Below, in pieces: positions 47,190-59,189 of a stretch of DNA of 64,000 bases; positions within the stretch are counted from its first letter, which is position 1, and every line of letters begins with the position of its first letter. The translations under genes and the position numbers were made by a program. The notes under the pieces were generated by a model. That model was not told the origin of the DNA, did not search any database, and was given only the letters and a program-made list of their open reading frames with translations. Location: NCBI RefSeq assembly GCF_933775445.1, contig NC_065875.1:27279555-27343554 (forward strand), in the 5' to 3' direction. Origin of the DNA: Argentina anserina. Lineage: Eukaryota > Streptophyta > Magnoliopsida > Rosales > Rosaceae.

Positions 47190-50100
47190 CTAGATTTTGA
47201 TGTTGATATTATCGAGCCAAGAAACTAGCTGCTGAGTTGAAGGTCTCACCTTAGGGCATCCATTTAAGCAGAGTAATGCAATCTCAAAAACACACAAAAG
47301 TTCCTGTTCTCTATGCTTGTCATAAATGACTCGATCAAACACTTCAGTTTCCCTCTTCTCCCTCTTCATCTGAAACACCCAAGAGATCAGATCTCGAGCT
47401 ACCTTTGGTTTGCACATATCCATAGGCCTTTTTCCTGTCAGCAGCTCCAAAAGAACAACCCCAAAACTGTACACATCGCCCTTGTAAGTAGCAACAGAGG
47501 CTTGGCCATACTCAGGAGGAATATACCCCAATGTCCCAACAAGATCAGTTGTTACATGAGTATCATAGGGACGCAGGAGCCTAGCAAGACCAAAATCAGC
47601 TAAGTGGGCATTAAAATCCTCATCTAGCAGAATATTACTCGACTTTATATCCCGATGAACGATATGGGGCTCACATGATTGATGCAAATAAGCTAGCCCT
47701 CTTGCCGCCCCTTGAGCAATTTTAAGCCTTGTATTCCAATCCAGACAGGATGCTCCATCCAGCTTTTCATGCAACCAATAGTCAAGACTACTGTTCTCCA
47801 TGTAAGAATATATCAAAAGTCTGTCACTTTTATAACTGCAATACCCTTGAAGATGGACAAGATTTGGATGTTGAGCTCTGGACAGTGCTTCAACTTCAGC
47901 TCGGAATTCTCTATCCATCTGGCCACAGTCACCAGACAATCGCTTGATTGCAACCTTCTTACCATCAGGGAGGGTTGCTTTGTAAACCAAACCAAAACCC
48001 CCGCAACCAATGATATTTGCCTGATCAAAATTGTTGGTGGATTGCAAGAGGTCGTCAAGAGAGAGTTCCTTATTGTTCTCCTTGTTTTGGAAAAGAACCA
48101 CTGATTTTGAACCAAGTTCTTCCAAGTACTTCTCTTCTGCTTCATGCTCCCTTTCAGGATCAACCTCTCTTTGACGTTGCGCCCGCATCACAATAATGAA
48201 CAAGAGAGCAAGAAGAACTGCTGTCCCAAATACAGTTCCAACAACTATACCAATAATAGTTCCTACATTCATTCTTGATTTTCTGTTTTGAACGAGAGAA
48301 GTATGAACCTTCGATGGACATGGAGGAGCATGGTCACCACAAAGACTGTTCCCTTCAAAGCTTGAATTTGGGAAGGTCCCAAACTGACCTCCACTAGGAA
48401 TCTCACCCTCTAGTTGATTGTCTGCAACACTGAACTTGGACAAAAAACTGAGCCGAACCAACGAACTAGGTATTGTTCCTGAAAGATTGTTATGAGACAA
48501 ATCCAGAGTCTCCAAGCTTTTCATATTAGAAAGAGAACTTGGAATTGGTCCAGATAAAATGTTGTGCTTTAGATCCAATACATGAAGGGCCTTCAGGTTC
48601 CCAAACTCTGGCCAAATCAGTCCACTGAAATTATTGTTGCTAAGTTCCAGTGTTGGCGGAAAGCTCCAAACTTGATTATACTGCAATCCCCTTGCACTTA
48701 CATTCTTCTTCTGGAAAAGAGGAAAATCCGGGGAAGGCTCCTGGACTGAAGAAAAATCTCCATCAATGAGGCTCTGTAGTCCGGTTAAGCTTCTCGGGAT
48801 CTCCCCAGTAAAAGAATTGTTTGATATGTCCAAGTAGAAGAGATCAGAAAAATTGCCAAACCAAGATGGAACTGTGCCCTGCAAGCTGTTCCAGGATATA
48901 TCTAATAACTGCAATTTGCTGCTCTTACTCAACCATAGGGGTATTGATCCTGTGAGCCTACTGTTTGCTATAATAAAAACCTTCAACCTTGCGAAATAAA
49001 GGTTTGGATCAGCAGGCAATTCTTCATCATAGAAGTTCATAGTGAGAACCAAAGTAGTCAGATTCTGACACTGCTGTAATATATGAAGGGCAGATGACAG
49101 ATTAGAATGGCTGGCATTTGAAAGTGAGAGGTAATTGAGGGTATGAAAATCCTTGAAGCTATCAGGAATTGGGCCTTTCAACTTGTTCCTGGCAAGATTT
49201 ATATTATTCAGATGTTGACAGGTGGGAAGATTGGGTGGAATTTCCCCATCAAACTGGTTTGAACCTAGATCAAGAGAGGTCAAATTTATCAATGCTGAAC
49301 AATTTAGATTGATCTCACCATTCAATGAATTGTTTCTCACATTCAGCAAAGTGATGTTTGGAGAACTTGATAAGGAAGGCGGTATCTGACCACTGAAATT
49401 ATTGGAATGAGCAACAAAATACTGCAACTTTTGGAGCCTGTGGAAAATGTCCGGGATAGTCCCTGAAAACCAATTAGTGGAGATATCCAGACGAACAAGA
49501 TTGATCAGGCTACCAACATTTTCGCTCAGCGGCCCAGTGAACTTGTTATCTTGAATGGTCAGTCTGATCAGATTTTTCAGCTGATATATCCCTTCAGGTA
49601 CACCACCAGAGAGATTATTCGAGAGAAGACAGAGATCCACCAAGGAACTACAATTTCCAAGACTTGGTGGAAGACTACCAGACAAGTAGTTCACAGCCAA
49701 CTTCAGTACCTGAAGCCGAGTAGAATTTGCACAGATGCTTTGTGGGAAAGAACCATTCAAGAAATTCTGAGAGATGTCAAGTGACAGAATTGAAGGTAAA
49801 TTGAAATCATCTGGAATGGGGCCAGAAAAGTCATTAGAACTCAAGTCTAAGTGCTCTAGTTTAGGCAATTGGAACAGTGAAACAGGAAGTGAGCTTTTCA
49901 GGAAGTTGTGGGAAAGATTAAGGGTTTTAAGCTGTTCCAACTTCCCCAAAGATTCAGATAGGTTCCCAATCAGTCTTCTACCCGAAAGATCCAACTCAAC
50001 TACTCTATAAGTATCAACAGAAGAGTTGCAAGTAATACCTGCCCATTTACAGCAATCACTAGAGAAATTCCTGCCCCAATTACCAATGGCAGTTTGCAGA

Positions 50101-50258
50101 CCACCCATGAAATCCTCCAAGGCATTCATATCATTGGGACTGCAGGTCAGGTTCTGGGACCTCAAAACCTGAGCTTGGAAGCAAAACCCAATAACAATAA
50201 TGACCACCCAGAAATCTCGAACGCCCATATTTGCAACAAACACCAAAAAAGCCTCCAA
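47190..50258 (-). CDS. PSKR1: Phytosulfokine receptor 1 (LRR receptor kinase)
   Basis: Single exon, 1022 residues. Signal peptide (VVIIVIGFCFQAQVLRS), LRR N-terminal cap with the SSDCCKWAGITCNSS motif, then about 21 leucine-rich repeats interrupted by the island region (around NFYDEELPADPNLYFARLKV and the block before GLQYNQVWSFPPTLELSNNN). A membrane helix lies at about 665-690 (VGTIIGIVVGTVFGTAVLLA). The kinase has GCGGFG (751-756), VAIK lysine 772, HRD 868-870 and DFG 888-890, and the conserved YGQASVATYKGDVYSFGVVL segment, so it should be active. PSKR1 sits in the plasma membrane and binds the sulfated pentapeptide phytosulfokine, promoting growth and tuning defence. A second in-frame methionine (residue 11, MGVRDFW) may be the true start. 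A truncated copy lies at 59190-61260. Confidence 0.93.
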   Translation of the reverse strand: MEAFLVFVANMGVRDFWVVIIVIGFCFQAQVLRSQNLTCSPNDMNALEDFMGGLQTAIGNWGRNFSSDCCKWAGITCNSSVDTYRVVELDLSGRRLIGNLSESLGKLEQLKTLNLSHNFLKSSLPVSLFQLPKLEHLDLSSNDFSGPIPDDFNLPSILSLDISQNFLNGSFPQSICANSTRLQVLKLAVNYLSGSLPPSLGNCSSLVDLCLLSNNLSGGVPEGIYQLKNLIRLTIQDNKFTGPLSENVGSLINLVRLDISTNWFSGTIPDIFHRLQKLQYFVAHSNNFSGQIPPSLSSSPNITLLNVRNNSLNGEINLNCSALINLTSLDLGSNQFDGEIPPNLPTCQHLNNINLARNKLKGPIPDSFKDFHTLNYLSLSNASHSNLSSALHILQQCQNLTTLVLTMNFYDEELPADPNLYFARLKVFIIANSRLTGSIPLWLSKSSKLQLLDISWNSLQGTVPSWFGNFSDLFYLDISNNSFTGEIPRSLTGLQSLIDGDFSSVQEPSPDFPLFQKKNVSARGLQYNQVWSFPPTLELSNNNFSGLIWPEFGNLKALHVLDLKHNILSGPIPSSLSNMKSLETLDLSHNNLSGTIPSSLVRLSFLSKFSVADNQLEGEIPSGGQFGTFPNSSFEGNSLCGDHAPPCPSKVHTSLVQNRKSRMNVGTIIGIVVGTVFGTAVLLALLFIIVMRAQRQREVDPEREHEAEEKYLEELGSKSVVLFQNKENNKELSLDDLLQSTNNFDQANIIGCGGFGLVYKATLPDGKKVAIKRLSGDCGQMDREFRAEVEALSRAQHPNLVHLQGYCSYKSDRLLIYSYMENSSLDYWLHEKLDGASCLDWNTRLKIAQGAARGLAYLHQSCEPHIVHRDIKSSNILLDEDFNAHLADFGLARLLRPYDTHVTTDLVGTLGYIPPEYGQASVATYKGDVYSFGVVLLELLTGKRPMDMCKPKVARDLISWVFQMKREKRETEVFDRVIYDKHREQELLCVFEIALLCLNGCPKVRPSTQQLVSWLDNINIKI

Positions 50259-50871
50259 CCTGGAAGAGAAATCAAGAATGTACAGTCAAAGTAGCAGCAG
50301 TGAAACCCTTGCCAAGAAGACCTCTGATTTCTGAACTGGGTTTTGCTGCTACAATCATTACTGCTCAGAACTGAACCACAAACAACAACAAAAAGCCAAA
50401 AACACCGAATCAAAATCAAAACCAAAACTAAACAATAACATTAAACACAAAAAAAGCATGAACAAGAAAAGCAAATACAGACCTCGCAAGAAGTCGAGAA
50501 CGGGCAAAAAGCTACAGTCTTTCACTTGGAACACGCTTCTTTAATCTGGTAGGAAGCAATGAATCAATGAAGGAGGAAGGAAGGAAAGAAGGATGGAAGA
50601 GATGGATTAGTGAACTAAAAGCGCTGCCCTTTTTTTTGGTGAATATCTTTTAACAAAGATGGGCTGCGAGGCTTTTTGCTACAAATTTGATTCTGAGTTT
50701 TGAAGTGAAAGTGGTGAAAGGAAATGACAAAGGAGGTTGAGGTAAGGACAGCGAGAGAAGAACCAAAGTCAACTAAAGGGTGGCGACACGTGCATTCAGT
50801 CTCTTATAAACTGCGCCCGTTGTAGGTCGACGTTAATGATACTTGCAGTTGGGGAATGTGATGTACTAGAA

Positions 50872-50956
50872 TTTACTTATATTTCTTAACCCTAACGGTG
50901 AAATTTTTTTATTACCAAAAAAAAATTCACCGTTAGGATTAAGAAATATAAGTAAA
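50872..50956. repeat. Near-perfect 39 bp hairpin
   Basis: TTTACTTATATTTCTTAA, then CCTAACGGTGAA, is followed after a short A/T spacer by TTCACCGTTAGG, then ATTAAGAAATATAAGTAAA. The arms match except at one or two bases. It is about 600 bp upstream of PSKR1. It may be a tiny foldback element or encode a hairpin RNA. Confidence 0.8.
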
Positions 50957-52955
50957 AGTTTTAGGTTGAAAATGGTAACATCATGGCTAGCTCACATCGG
51001 AGACTATATATGCAACTTTCACGTTTGTCTCCGAACAACAACTAATTTCTCAAGGCTATCATCAAGTACGGAAATAGTCTAATAAATTGGCCTCAACTTG
51101 ATGAAGTTTATTCATCTAGTTATCATTTCCTGGTTCGCGCAATTAGACTTGTACCTTAAATTAGGATTAATTTCTTCAATAAATCAGCATAACAAACAAG
51201 AATTTCGTCTGCAAGAGGGGGAGTCTGGGAAGCAAGGTCGTCAGGTCCCTTGTATATGGAAATTTTCATTTCAGAAAATTGAAAATTGATATATTATGTC
51301 TATAATATCAATTCATCCTATGTGCACTTTGACGTTTTGAACAAATCGACATCAAGTGGGAAAATACTGAAAGAAAAGAAATCATCCATGCATGACAAAT
51401 TTGAAACTTGAATGGTAAAATACCTGCCGAGATAGATGAGACTGAGACCAATTCAACATGATATTTATGGGATTCTGATTCAACTCACACAAGTGGTGTC
51501 ATATTTATACTACTATAAAATCAACACCCAAAAAAATTACCAAATTGTGTACTAATTTTATTCTCACATATAGACAAAAGATAATTATGTAAAATACAAA
51601 TGTTTCACCAATGTGTTTTATCAAAACTATCATTCATAAGAAACATAATTACATAAAATGATAGACTTTCACTACAAATTAAATTCTATAAATATGTGGT
51701 CATTCCGATCAAAACACGTACATCGCACGGACACGAGACTAGTTGTATTCTAAACTCAACTCCATTTTAAAGGTTTTTTGTTTTTATTTTTTGATTTAGA
51801 TGGATCAATTTGGCCACATTTAGTCTTTTGCAAAAGAAGTATATAATTAGTTGGCACATCTTTGGTTCTTTGTTCTTTTGGACGTCGAAGACTCTTGAAT
51901 ATATTCCGATCCTGCTATATATATTGTCAAACATCATGCTATACGTCGCTTAAAAAATTGAGGCCAGTTAGAAAACCCGCCTAATCCATTTGCCGTGTAC
52001 ATACCACCGTATCTGATGCATCCTATTGACATTGTTTTCAAGATCAATTGTTCGATCATTTAACTTTTCCTAAAGCATCTTCTGAGTTCTTACAGGCATT
52101 TTGTCAAGCGTTAGGGTTTGTATCACGGAAGTGATCGAAATTAGAATTTATTCACTTCCATGGTTATCCTAAGTTCTAATTAACTGTAACGTACAACTAG
52201 CTATATGAAGCTTAGATCCGTGATTAGTTCAATATTCATATTGCACTTAAGTGCTAGAGAATCCTGAAATTTGGTTTGAGTGCCTAGATTGTAGCTAGAG
52301 TATACCACCGTTATCGATCTAAACGATCGCGATTAGTTAATCAACTCACCATGCAAAATTCAAAATTAAGGGAGCTTTCAGCACCGAAATAAGATGCCGC
52401 AGTGAGAGAGCAAGCGGCTTTCAGAAAACACGGTTTCAGAAAAGGAAACCCAGGCTAGCTACAGCACACAATTAAGGGGGAGTAGTTTTGAGATGTTTAA
52501 TTTACCAGCTTGCTTGCTTGGCAAGAAATAAGCTGGGATAATGTAGGCATATATGGCTCTATAGGATACACTATATCGATCAGATATCATATGTAGCAGT
52601 TGCAATTCCGGATTACTACTATTACGACGACCCTAAACTTACATGCAGAGGCTTGTGATGGTGATCGAGCCCGTTTTAGTTTGGGACTCGTGGTTTGATT
52701 TTGTAAAGCGACGACTGACGACGGACCTGTGTGTCTTGTTTTGTAGTAAACAGCGAGCTAGAATTAATAGAATAGTCAAATAAGTATGTCTCCATCTCAA
52801 CTACGATAGTCGGAACAGTCAAGTTAAACGGCTCGTAGGGCCTCTCAAATGTTCATATACACAGTGGAGCCCAATGGATTTTTGCGGGGCACCACACCAA
52901 GAGTCTCTGACTTTGAAGTTGTAGTAAACTAGCTATCGTAATAACACCGCTGCTA

Positions 52956-52994
<39 letters not shown>

Positions 52995-53533
52995 ATGAGA
53001 ATATCGCATATGAATTTCATGGTGTATGTTGTTCTAATTAGTATAGCCTTAAGGAATATTATTTTATTCCTGATTCATCGAGATTTTTGATGTAATGTGT
53101 ATATAAGGTCATATGTCTATCAATTAAAATACAGTTATTCTCTCGAATTCATTATATTATTTCATATATATATATATATATATATTTAAGGGGCCGTTCC
53201 AAAGAGGACCTCTGCATATATGCAAAAGTGCAGGCATCCATCCTCATAGTCTCGGTTAAGTGTTTGATGGCATTATTGGTGACTGGATGAAGACTTCAGA
53301 CATCCCAGATGGCAAGGAGACCAAGAAAAGACTTAGGTGATCGAAGTCGAAGATACGTAAGAGTGGCGAGCTCGCCTGAAACCTCAAACACAATCAAGAT
53401 CGATTTTAAAGTATTCATTGACGAATTGAGTAACAAGAAGAGGCTCCAATATTGGTCTGGTTCCGTGTCGACAACAACACCGCCACGGGCCATCTGCACT
53501 TAAGGCTATGAAGATGGAAGTCCGCACTTTTAC

Positions 53534-53565
<32 letters not shown>

Positions 53566-53570
<5 letters not shown>

Positions 53571-53965
53571 CAGGTAAGGAGATCCTTATCTTAGCTTAAG
53601 GTACGGATTTTCATTTTTGACAAACTTTTCGATCGAGTTTTTACATCTACACCGTCCAATATCTAGGTTATAACGTATAGATCATCTCCACAAAATTTCA
53701 GCCGATTCCATCACCGTTAAGGTACTCATAACTTTGATTTTCTACTGAAAATATGAACGGTTCAGGTTCGGCAAATTCAATACGTCCATTGGTTTTGATT
53801 AGTTCGATACCTTAACGATTATGAAATCGGCTGAATTTTTTTGGAGATGATCTATACGTTATAACCTAGACATTGGACGGTGGAGATGTGAAAACTCGAT
53901 CGAAAAGTTGATAAAAAATGAAAATCCGTACCTTAGCTTAAGGTACGGACCTCCGCACCTGAAAA
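53566..53965. mobile_element. Foldback (MITE-like) element flanked by TA microsatellites, family B
   Basis: Arms of about 180 bp: the left (TTTTCAGGT, TTAGCTTAAGGTACGGATTT, ATCTAGGTTATAACGTATAG) and the right (CTATACGTTATAACCTAGAC, AAATCCGTACCTTAGCTTAA, CACCTGAAAA) are reverse complements with scattered differences. A TA run directly abuts the left end (53536-53566) and another lies 10 bp past the right end (53976-53991). No coding capacity. Layout resembles the micron elements described in rice, which sit inside TA microsatellites; that link is by analogy. Confidence 0.8.
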
Positions 53966-55373
53966 GCTCCGTGTATATATATATATATATTGATGTGCCT
54001 GAAGTTATAGGATATAAGTGTATAACATTGGCAGACTGGCTCGGCGTCATCCAATTCCAATTGTGACAGAAGAAAACATAGAAACGGTGCGTATTCATGG
54101 GCAATCACTACATGCACTTAATAAGCCAATCCCACACGAATTTTAATTCATCAAATCATGAAGCACATCATTCATATGCGTATATATACGGGATGGTATA
54201 TACTAATACAGTAATACGAATAAACTTCAGGAATTGACAATGATAAGCTTAGAAGCTAGCTAGTGTTGCTTATCCATGAATTTGATCATTTGATGATACG
54301 TACGTGTATTCTGATAATGTTTTAAGTTAAAAGGCATATATCCACCACGTGATGTACGTGTATGCATGATCGATGGTAATATCAGTTCATGCCAACAACA
54401 GATCACATGTACGTACGTAGATTGTATGTAACTCGATTGAGCTACGTACCTAGCCCAAGCTAGCTAGAGTTATTTAACCGTTGGCCGGCTACGTACGCGT
54501 GGCTTGTTGAAACTAAACTAGCCAGTAGCTAAGCTAGTCGATAACTTGTATCACATTTCTCAAATGAAGTACGTACTAGTAGAGTCTTCAGTCTTCACTG
54601 ACCGATGGTGAAATTTAGCTACCTCTCCATGCCAAGAGTTTATCACCGCGTATACAGAACATGTATAAAGTCGATCACTCTCATGAATTAGCTATTTAAA
54701 TTATTGTACTCCCAATCCTTTAGATCCAAGATATAAATATATATATCCTAACATTAGATGAATGTCGTTGATTTATGTTATGATATAAAGATTTCTAAAA
54801 GGGGAGAAGTGAGATCAAATATTGCTCCCATCAATCAAATAACTATAATTTGGTGGTCAGAACTGCTCCCCCAATCGATCGACCTCATGGTGATCGACCA
54901 TAGGATATACATGGAATTATGGAGTGGACCTCATATATACTCATAGTGATCAATCATGGAGTGGGCTAGTGGAGCATTAACAATACATGCAAACTTGATT
55001 AACAAGCTCGATCTCTTTTCATATATATACTCGACTGATTCACAGTAATTAGCGTGCTATAATTATATTCATGAGCATGATTTGACTTGATTATTATGTG
55101 CCAGTGAAAGGGTTGAGCCATGGTGTACGAGTTGGCTGTTGGCCGACCGGATTAGGCGATGTGGTACGTAGTGTTATCATGGCGTTTGCCTTGGTGGCGT
55201 ACGTGCCCTCAGTTTTAGTGTCTAACTGATCGAGATCATGAAGAAGTGATCTATGTTCCAGATATATTATCATTATATATCCATCAATCATGCAGAGCAT
55301 TATCAACGTTTATTTTCATTGGTGATAATGACTCATGATTCATGAAACAACCAGGATACCTAATTGGCTAATT

Positions 55374-55434
<61 letters not shown>

Positions 55435-55436
<2 letters not shown>

Positions 55437-55787
55437 TTTCACTCTGAAAATTACATAATGAAGTTTTAATTTTGACACTTTTCAATCAATTTTTTTTACC
55501 ATAAGCGATTTAATAGTTATGTATGTTATTTAAGATTATTTCTACAAAATTTCATCTAATTCGTACATCGTTAAGGTATTGAAATTAGATTAAATCAATC
55601 AATGAATTAAAATTCTTCAACTTGAACCGTTCGTATAAATCTGAATTTTGAAAGCTCAAACCATTATCAAATTAAATGAAATTTTATAGAGATGATCTTA
55701 AATAACATACTTAAATATTGAATCGCTTATGGTGAAAAACTTTGACCGAAAATTGTGTCAAAATTGAAACTTGACTCTGGTCAGAGA

Positions 55788-55788
<1 letters not shown>
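55435..55788. mobile_element. Foldback element, family A, copy 2, flanked by TA microsatellites
   Basis: The left arm (AAGTTTCACTCTG, GAAGTTTTAATTTTGACAC, CCATAAGCGATTTAATAGTT, TACAAAATTTCATCTAATTC) and right arm (GAAATTTTATAGAGATGATC, ATATTGAATCGCTTATGGTG, GTGTCAAAATTGAAACTTGA) are reverse complements over about 130 bp. It shares long stretches with the element at 2040-2335, for example TATTGAATCG(C/T)TTATGGTGA. TA runs abut it directly on both sides. Confidence 0.8.
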
Positions 55789-55831
<43 letters not shown>

Positions 55832-56463
55832 CATATATATCAAATTTAGCCATGGATCGATCAGCATTATTCCATGTACGTGGTAATGTAATCACCTGAT
55901 ACGTAGGTGTACAAAGTAAGCTAGCTATAGCCAACCATGGAGTTCGAGAAAGGATAGCAGCTTTTTGTCAATATTAATTGATCTAAACCTACCGTCTATA
56001 TAGGGAAGATATGCATTTCTTCTATATAATTTCATCCAGGTTTTGGAATTGATCCTACAGTTAGAAGGAGTACTAAGATCCAATGCTTTACGAGGGACGT
56101 AGCTTTCCTAACACAGCTGCAGGGATTAGAATAAAATCTATTCTGTATCTTCTTCAAGTCGAAAACCGGAAAGCACTGAAGTTAATTTGATTTCCAAAAG
56201 GGAAAATGGTGTAATTCTAAAACGTATAACATATTACCTCTGTTCATTAGGCCGTTGATCGATTTCCCGTAGTGCATTACACTCTTTACTTCTTGCTTCT
56301 TTTGGTACTTCCTTGTGTTTGTCAGAACGTTAGTACGCACTAGTATATTAAGAGACATCACCTCATAAGAAATTTGCATCATTAGACCAGTGTAGTTTGC
56401 CTTCGATTGATAAACCAAAGTACAAAACAATAAACTTCATAGAATCCAAAAGAAAACATAGCC

Positions 56464-57944
56464 ATGCGAAGTGTTCCTTCTTTGTCTAGGAAAAGTCTCT
56501 GCAAAGAGCAATCCAGTAAAGATGTCTGTATAGAGAGAATAAAGCCGTCAGAATTGGCTTTACAGCGCTGGAAGGCCCTCGGTGATGCACACAAGACCTA
56601 CAATGATCTACAAAGCCCGATAGCAACAGCTATAGCAAAATTTGTGAGTGCACATTCTTCTGATTCTGAAGGAAGAGAAACCGCATGTAATGGCGGCGAG
56701 CAACGGAAGGAGGATCCAAACAAGGTGAAAAGAAATACGATAAGCAGTACACATGCTTCTAGTGTTCAGGCTAATGTTGAAACCAGGGGATTGCTAGAAC
56801 TGTTAGCATATTTTGAAGGTCAATTTCAAAAGACTCTCGAAGAGATTAGTAGTGTCTGCAAATTGCTAGAGATCGACACGGTTCAAGAGCAAAGTACTAC
56901 TAAAGGAAACTCATCAAGCAAGCTAGTAAGGTCATTGCTGTCTAGGAGTTTGTCCTTCAAAATTCTATCTTCAGCGTGGAAAAGTCGCTCCTCCAAAGTT
57001 CGTTGTTTACCAAGATGAGAAAGATGGGGAGCATTCTTCAACACTAAAGTACTTGGGTGTGTGGGAAAAATAATCTATTACCAAGTAGAGAAGGTACAGA
57101 ACGAGGAGATTATAGGTGGAACTCGTGAAGTAAACGCTGCCAAACAAAGCGCTGTTTTGGTACTAAACCAAATTCGACAGCTGAGGGATCAAGAGCTATC
57201 GCCTCAACTTAAGAATCTCCTAGGTGGTTTGACAATATATTGGGTGAAAATTTCGGATTGCTACAATACTCAAGCCATGATCATGTCTGATATGATAGCG
57301 GAATCTCATTACATTCCGCCTCGTAGAATGTCTTACGAGGCAAGGCACCGGCGTGCAGCTGAGGAACTTCAAGCACAACTCAAAAATTGGCTTGAAGGGT
57401 CTGCTAATCTTGTTTCTTCGCATAAGGCCTACATTAAGGCTCTTAATGATTGAGCAAGGAAACCACTCCCTCCTTGTTGTGAGCAAAACAACAACAATAT
57501 ATAACAACGCCTTATCACTGCTGGAGAAGTGGTTAAGTTGTTTGGATAACCTGTTTGCTGATGTGACTGAGACTAAACTCACTAAATCCATCAGTGACTT
57601 GGACTCAAAATTTGGAGAACTAGTGGAGTTACAAAGGAAGGAATATCAACACAAAAGCTAAGTTACACAGCTCGAAGAGGAGGCTGAGGAGCAATTGAAA
57701 ATCAAAACTGGAAAGTCCGGTAAGGCGAAGCAGGACAAGTATGATAAGTTGACACAAAAGATAGACGAACAGAAAGTGGAATATGAAGCTAGCCGGAAGG
57801 AGTCCGAATAGAATGCAGTGATGCTAGTTCAGACGGGGTTTACTTCACTTTTTCAATCCTTGGCTGGATTTTCAAAGAATGTTGCTCAAAAGTATGGTGA
57901 CGTTGATAGGGAAAACAATGCATCTGCACTCTGCAGAGGTATAT
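56464..57944 (+). pseudogene. Degenerate DUF630/DUF632-family gene
   Basis: Successive open stretches in changing frames read as one protein of this plant family (which includes the nitrate regulator NRG2). 56464-57018 reads MRSVPSLSRKSLCKEQSSKD onward. A frame change then gives YQDEKDGEHSSTLKYLGVWE, equivalent to the family's HxxTLxxLxxWEKKLY motif. 57061-57453 has LNQIRQLRDQELSPQL, GLTIYW and ELQAQLKNWLEGSANLVSSH ending in KAYIKALND, which are DUF632 hallmarks. After another shift come LSLLEKWLSCLDNLFADVTE and a coiled-coil tail with stops at 57660 and 57811. At least three frameshifts or stops, and no introns where the family has them, suggest a retrocopied or long-dead gene. Confidence 0.65.
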
Positions 57945-58012
57945 AGAAAGTTAGTATGTTTTTAAGTTCTTATAAGTGGCTGTGGCTAATATTTATGTTC
58001 AAGATCTTTTTT

Positions 58013-58853
58013 TTTTATAGAAAACAATAGTTCCATTCAACCAGTAATAAAACACTTACATAATAGGCCTCACATCAAAATAAATTATGGCACAAGCGCC
58101 GAACAAATCACATATATATTCATTATAAAATAAGTGTAAAGAAAACCAAAACTACCAATTACAAATCGAGCATTTCATGAAATCCCTAAAGACTTCAATT
58201 AATGTGCAATAAATAATATCCAAAATTAAATATAATGATTTGTACATATTAGAATAAGGTAAGTGCCAAGGAGATTTAAGCAATCCCTTGCCCGGTAGAG
58301 CTAACCTTTACTTTACCAGCAAACTCCCGCAGAGGCAGTGGACCAGGTTTTGTAATCACAAACTCGGGCAAAAGCCCATGTGGTCGGGCCTAAGTAGCAG
58401 CTGATCCCAGATCGGACGCCGGCATCTCCAAGACCACACCACCAGAGCTCCCAGCCACTCACCGACACCCGCCACCATAGCACGACCCTGGACCCTAGCC
58501 ACACAGATTCGGATCCAAGAAGCCCGAACCCGGATCCGTGCTACCCATCCTTGGGACAACCATGTCTTCCGGCCGGTGCGCCCCTTTGCAGATCTGTCAG
58601 TATCTCCCCTACGATTGACGCCCTTTGCCCACTCCGTCACCATGATCTGGACCCCAAAACTCCCACCACAATCGGAGAAGCCACCAAATTGGAGCCTCTC
58701 GCTGCCAAAACGGTCCACGCTGAGATCCCTAACAGAGCCGCCAACCACGATCGACGTCCCACTTGCCAGAGGAACGATACCGTCAATCGAAACCTTAGGT
58801 TTCGTCTTCCCAGGTTGCTCTGGAGCAGTCGAGACACCCACATTGTATTTTTC
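58013..58853 (-). mobile_element. Retroposed insertion with poly(A) end and 19 bp target duplication
   Basis: A GC-rich 841 bp segment in AT-rich DNA is bounded by a perfect 19 bp direct repeat, TATGTTCAAGATCTTTTTT (57994-58012 and 58854-58872). On the minus strand it ends in an A-rich tail (CTATAAAAAAAAAA) at the left repeat, as expected for target-primed reverse transcription. The minus strand has an open frame through most of it (GVSTAPEQPGKTKPKVSIDG onward, 58862-58356), of no family I recognise. It could be a 5'-truncated LINE or a retrocopied transcript. Confidence 0.7.
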
Positions 58854-59189
58854 TATGTTCAAGATCTTTTTTCACAATATATATCGACTTATATTTAGTT
58901 AGTTACTTGAATATTTTCATTTTTAGTCGTGCGTTCGTAATAAGAAGGTTGAACAGCCACACGCACACAACTATAGAAGATAGAAAGCTGATACAGAAAC
59001 TGAAAGAGTGATGAACAATAATATCCTTCTATTAACATTAGCATAAGCAAAGAGTAACTACAGGATAAAAGGCCAAATCCTAAAATAGATAGAAAATCTT
59101 TTTTTTTTTGGCAAGAAGAATGAGAGAAAATCTGAGAGCAGCTTTACGTACCCTAACCCCTTCCACAAGGAAGAATGTGGAAAAAGAAA

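Larger units (their letters stand above)
50259..56463. other. Repeat-rich intergenic region
   Basis: PSKR1 upstream sequence to about 50850, then AT-rich DNA without supportable genes. It holds a hairpin at 50872-50956, TA microsatellites at 52962-52989, 53164-53186, 53536-53566, 53976-53991, 55406-55434 and 55789-55830, a CT run at 55375-55405, and two foldback elements described separately. The open frame at 53309-53503 (MARRPRKDLGDRSRRYVRVA) lies between two TA runs and has no recognised relatives. Confidence 0.5.

Noticed and set aside
53296..53503. Overlapping frames (one reading MARRPRKDLGDRSRRYVRVA).
   Set aside because: Located between two TA runs and possibly part of a mobile element; no family recognised.
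58356..58898. Considered as a normal protein gene on either strand.
   Set aside because: It lies inside a segment with a 19 bp target duplication and A-rich end, so it is treated as insertion cargo.
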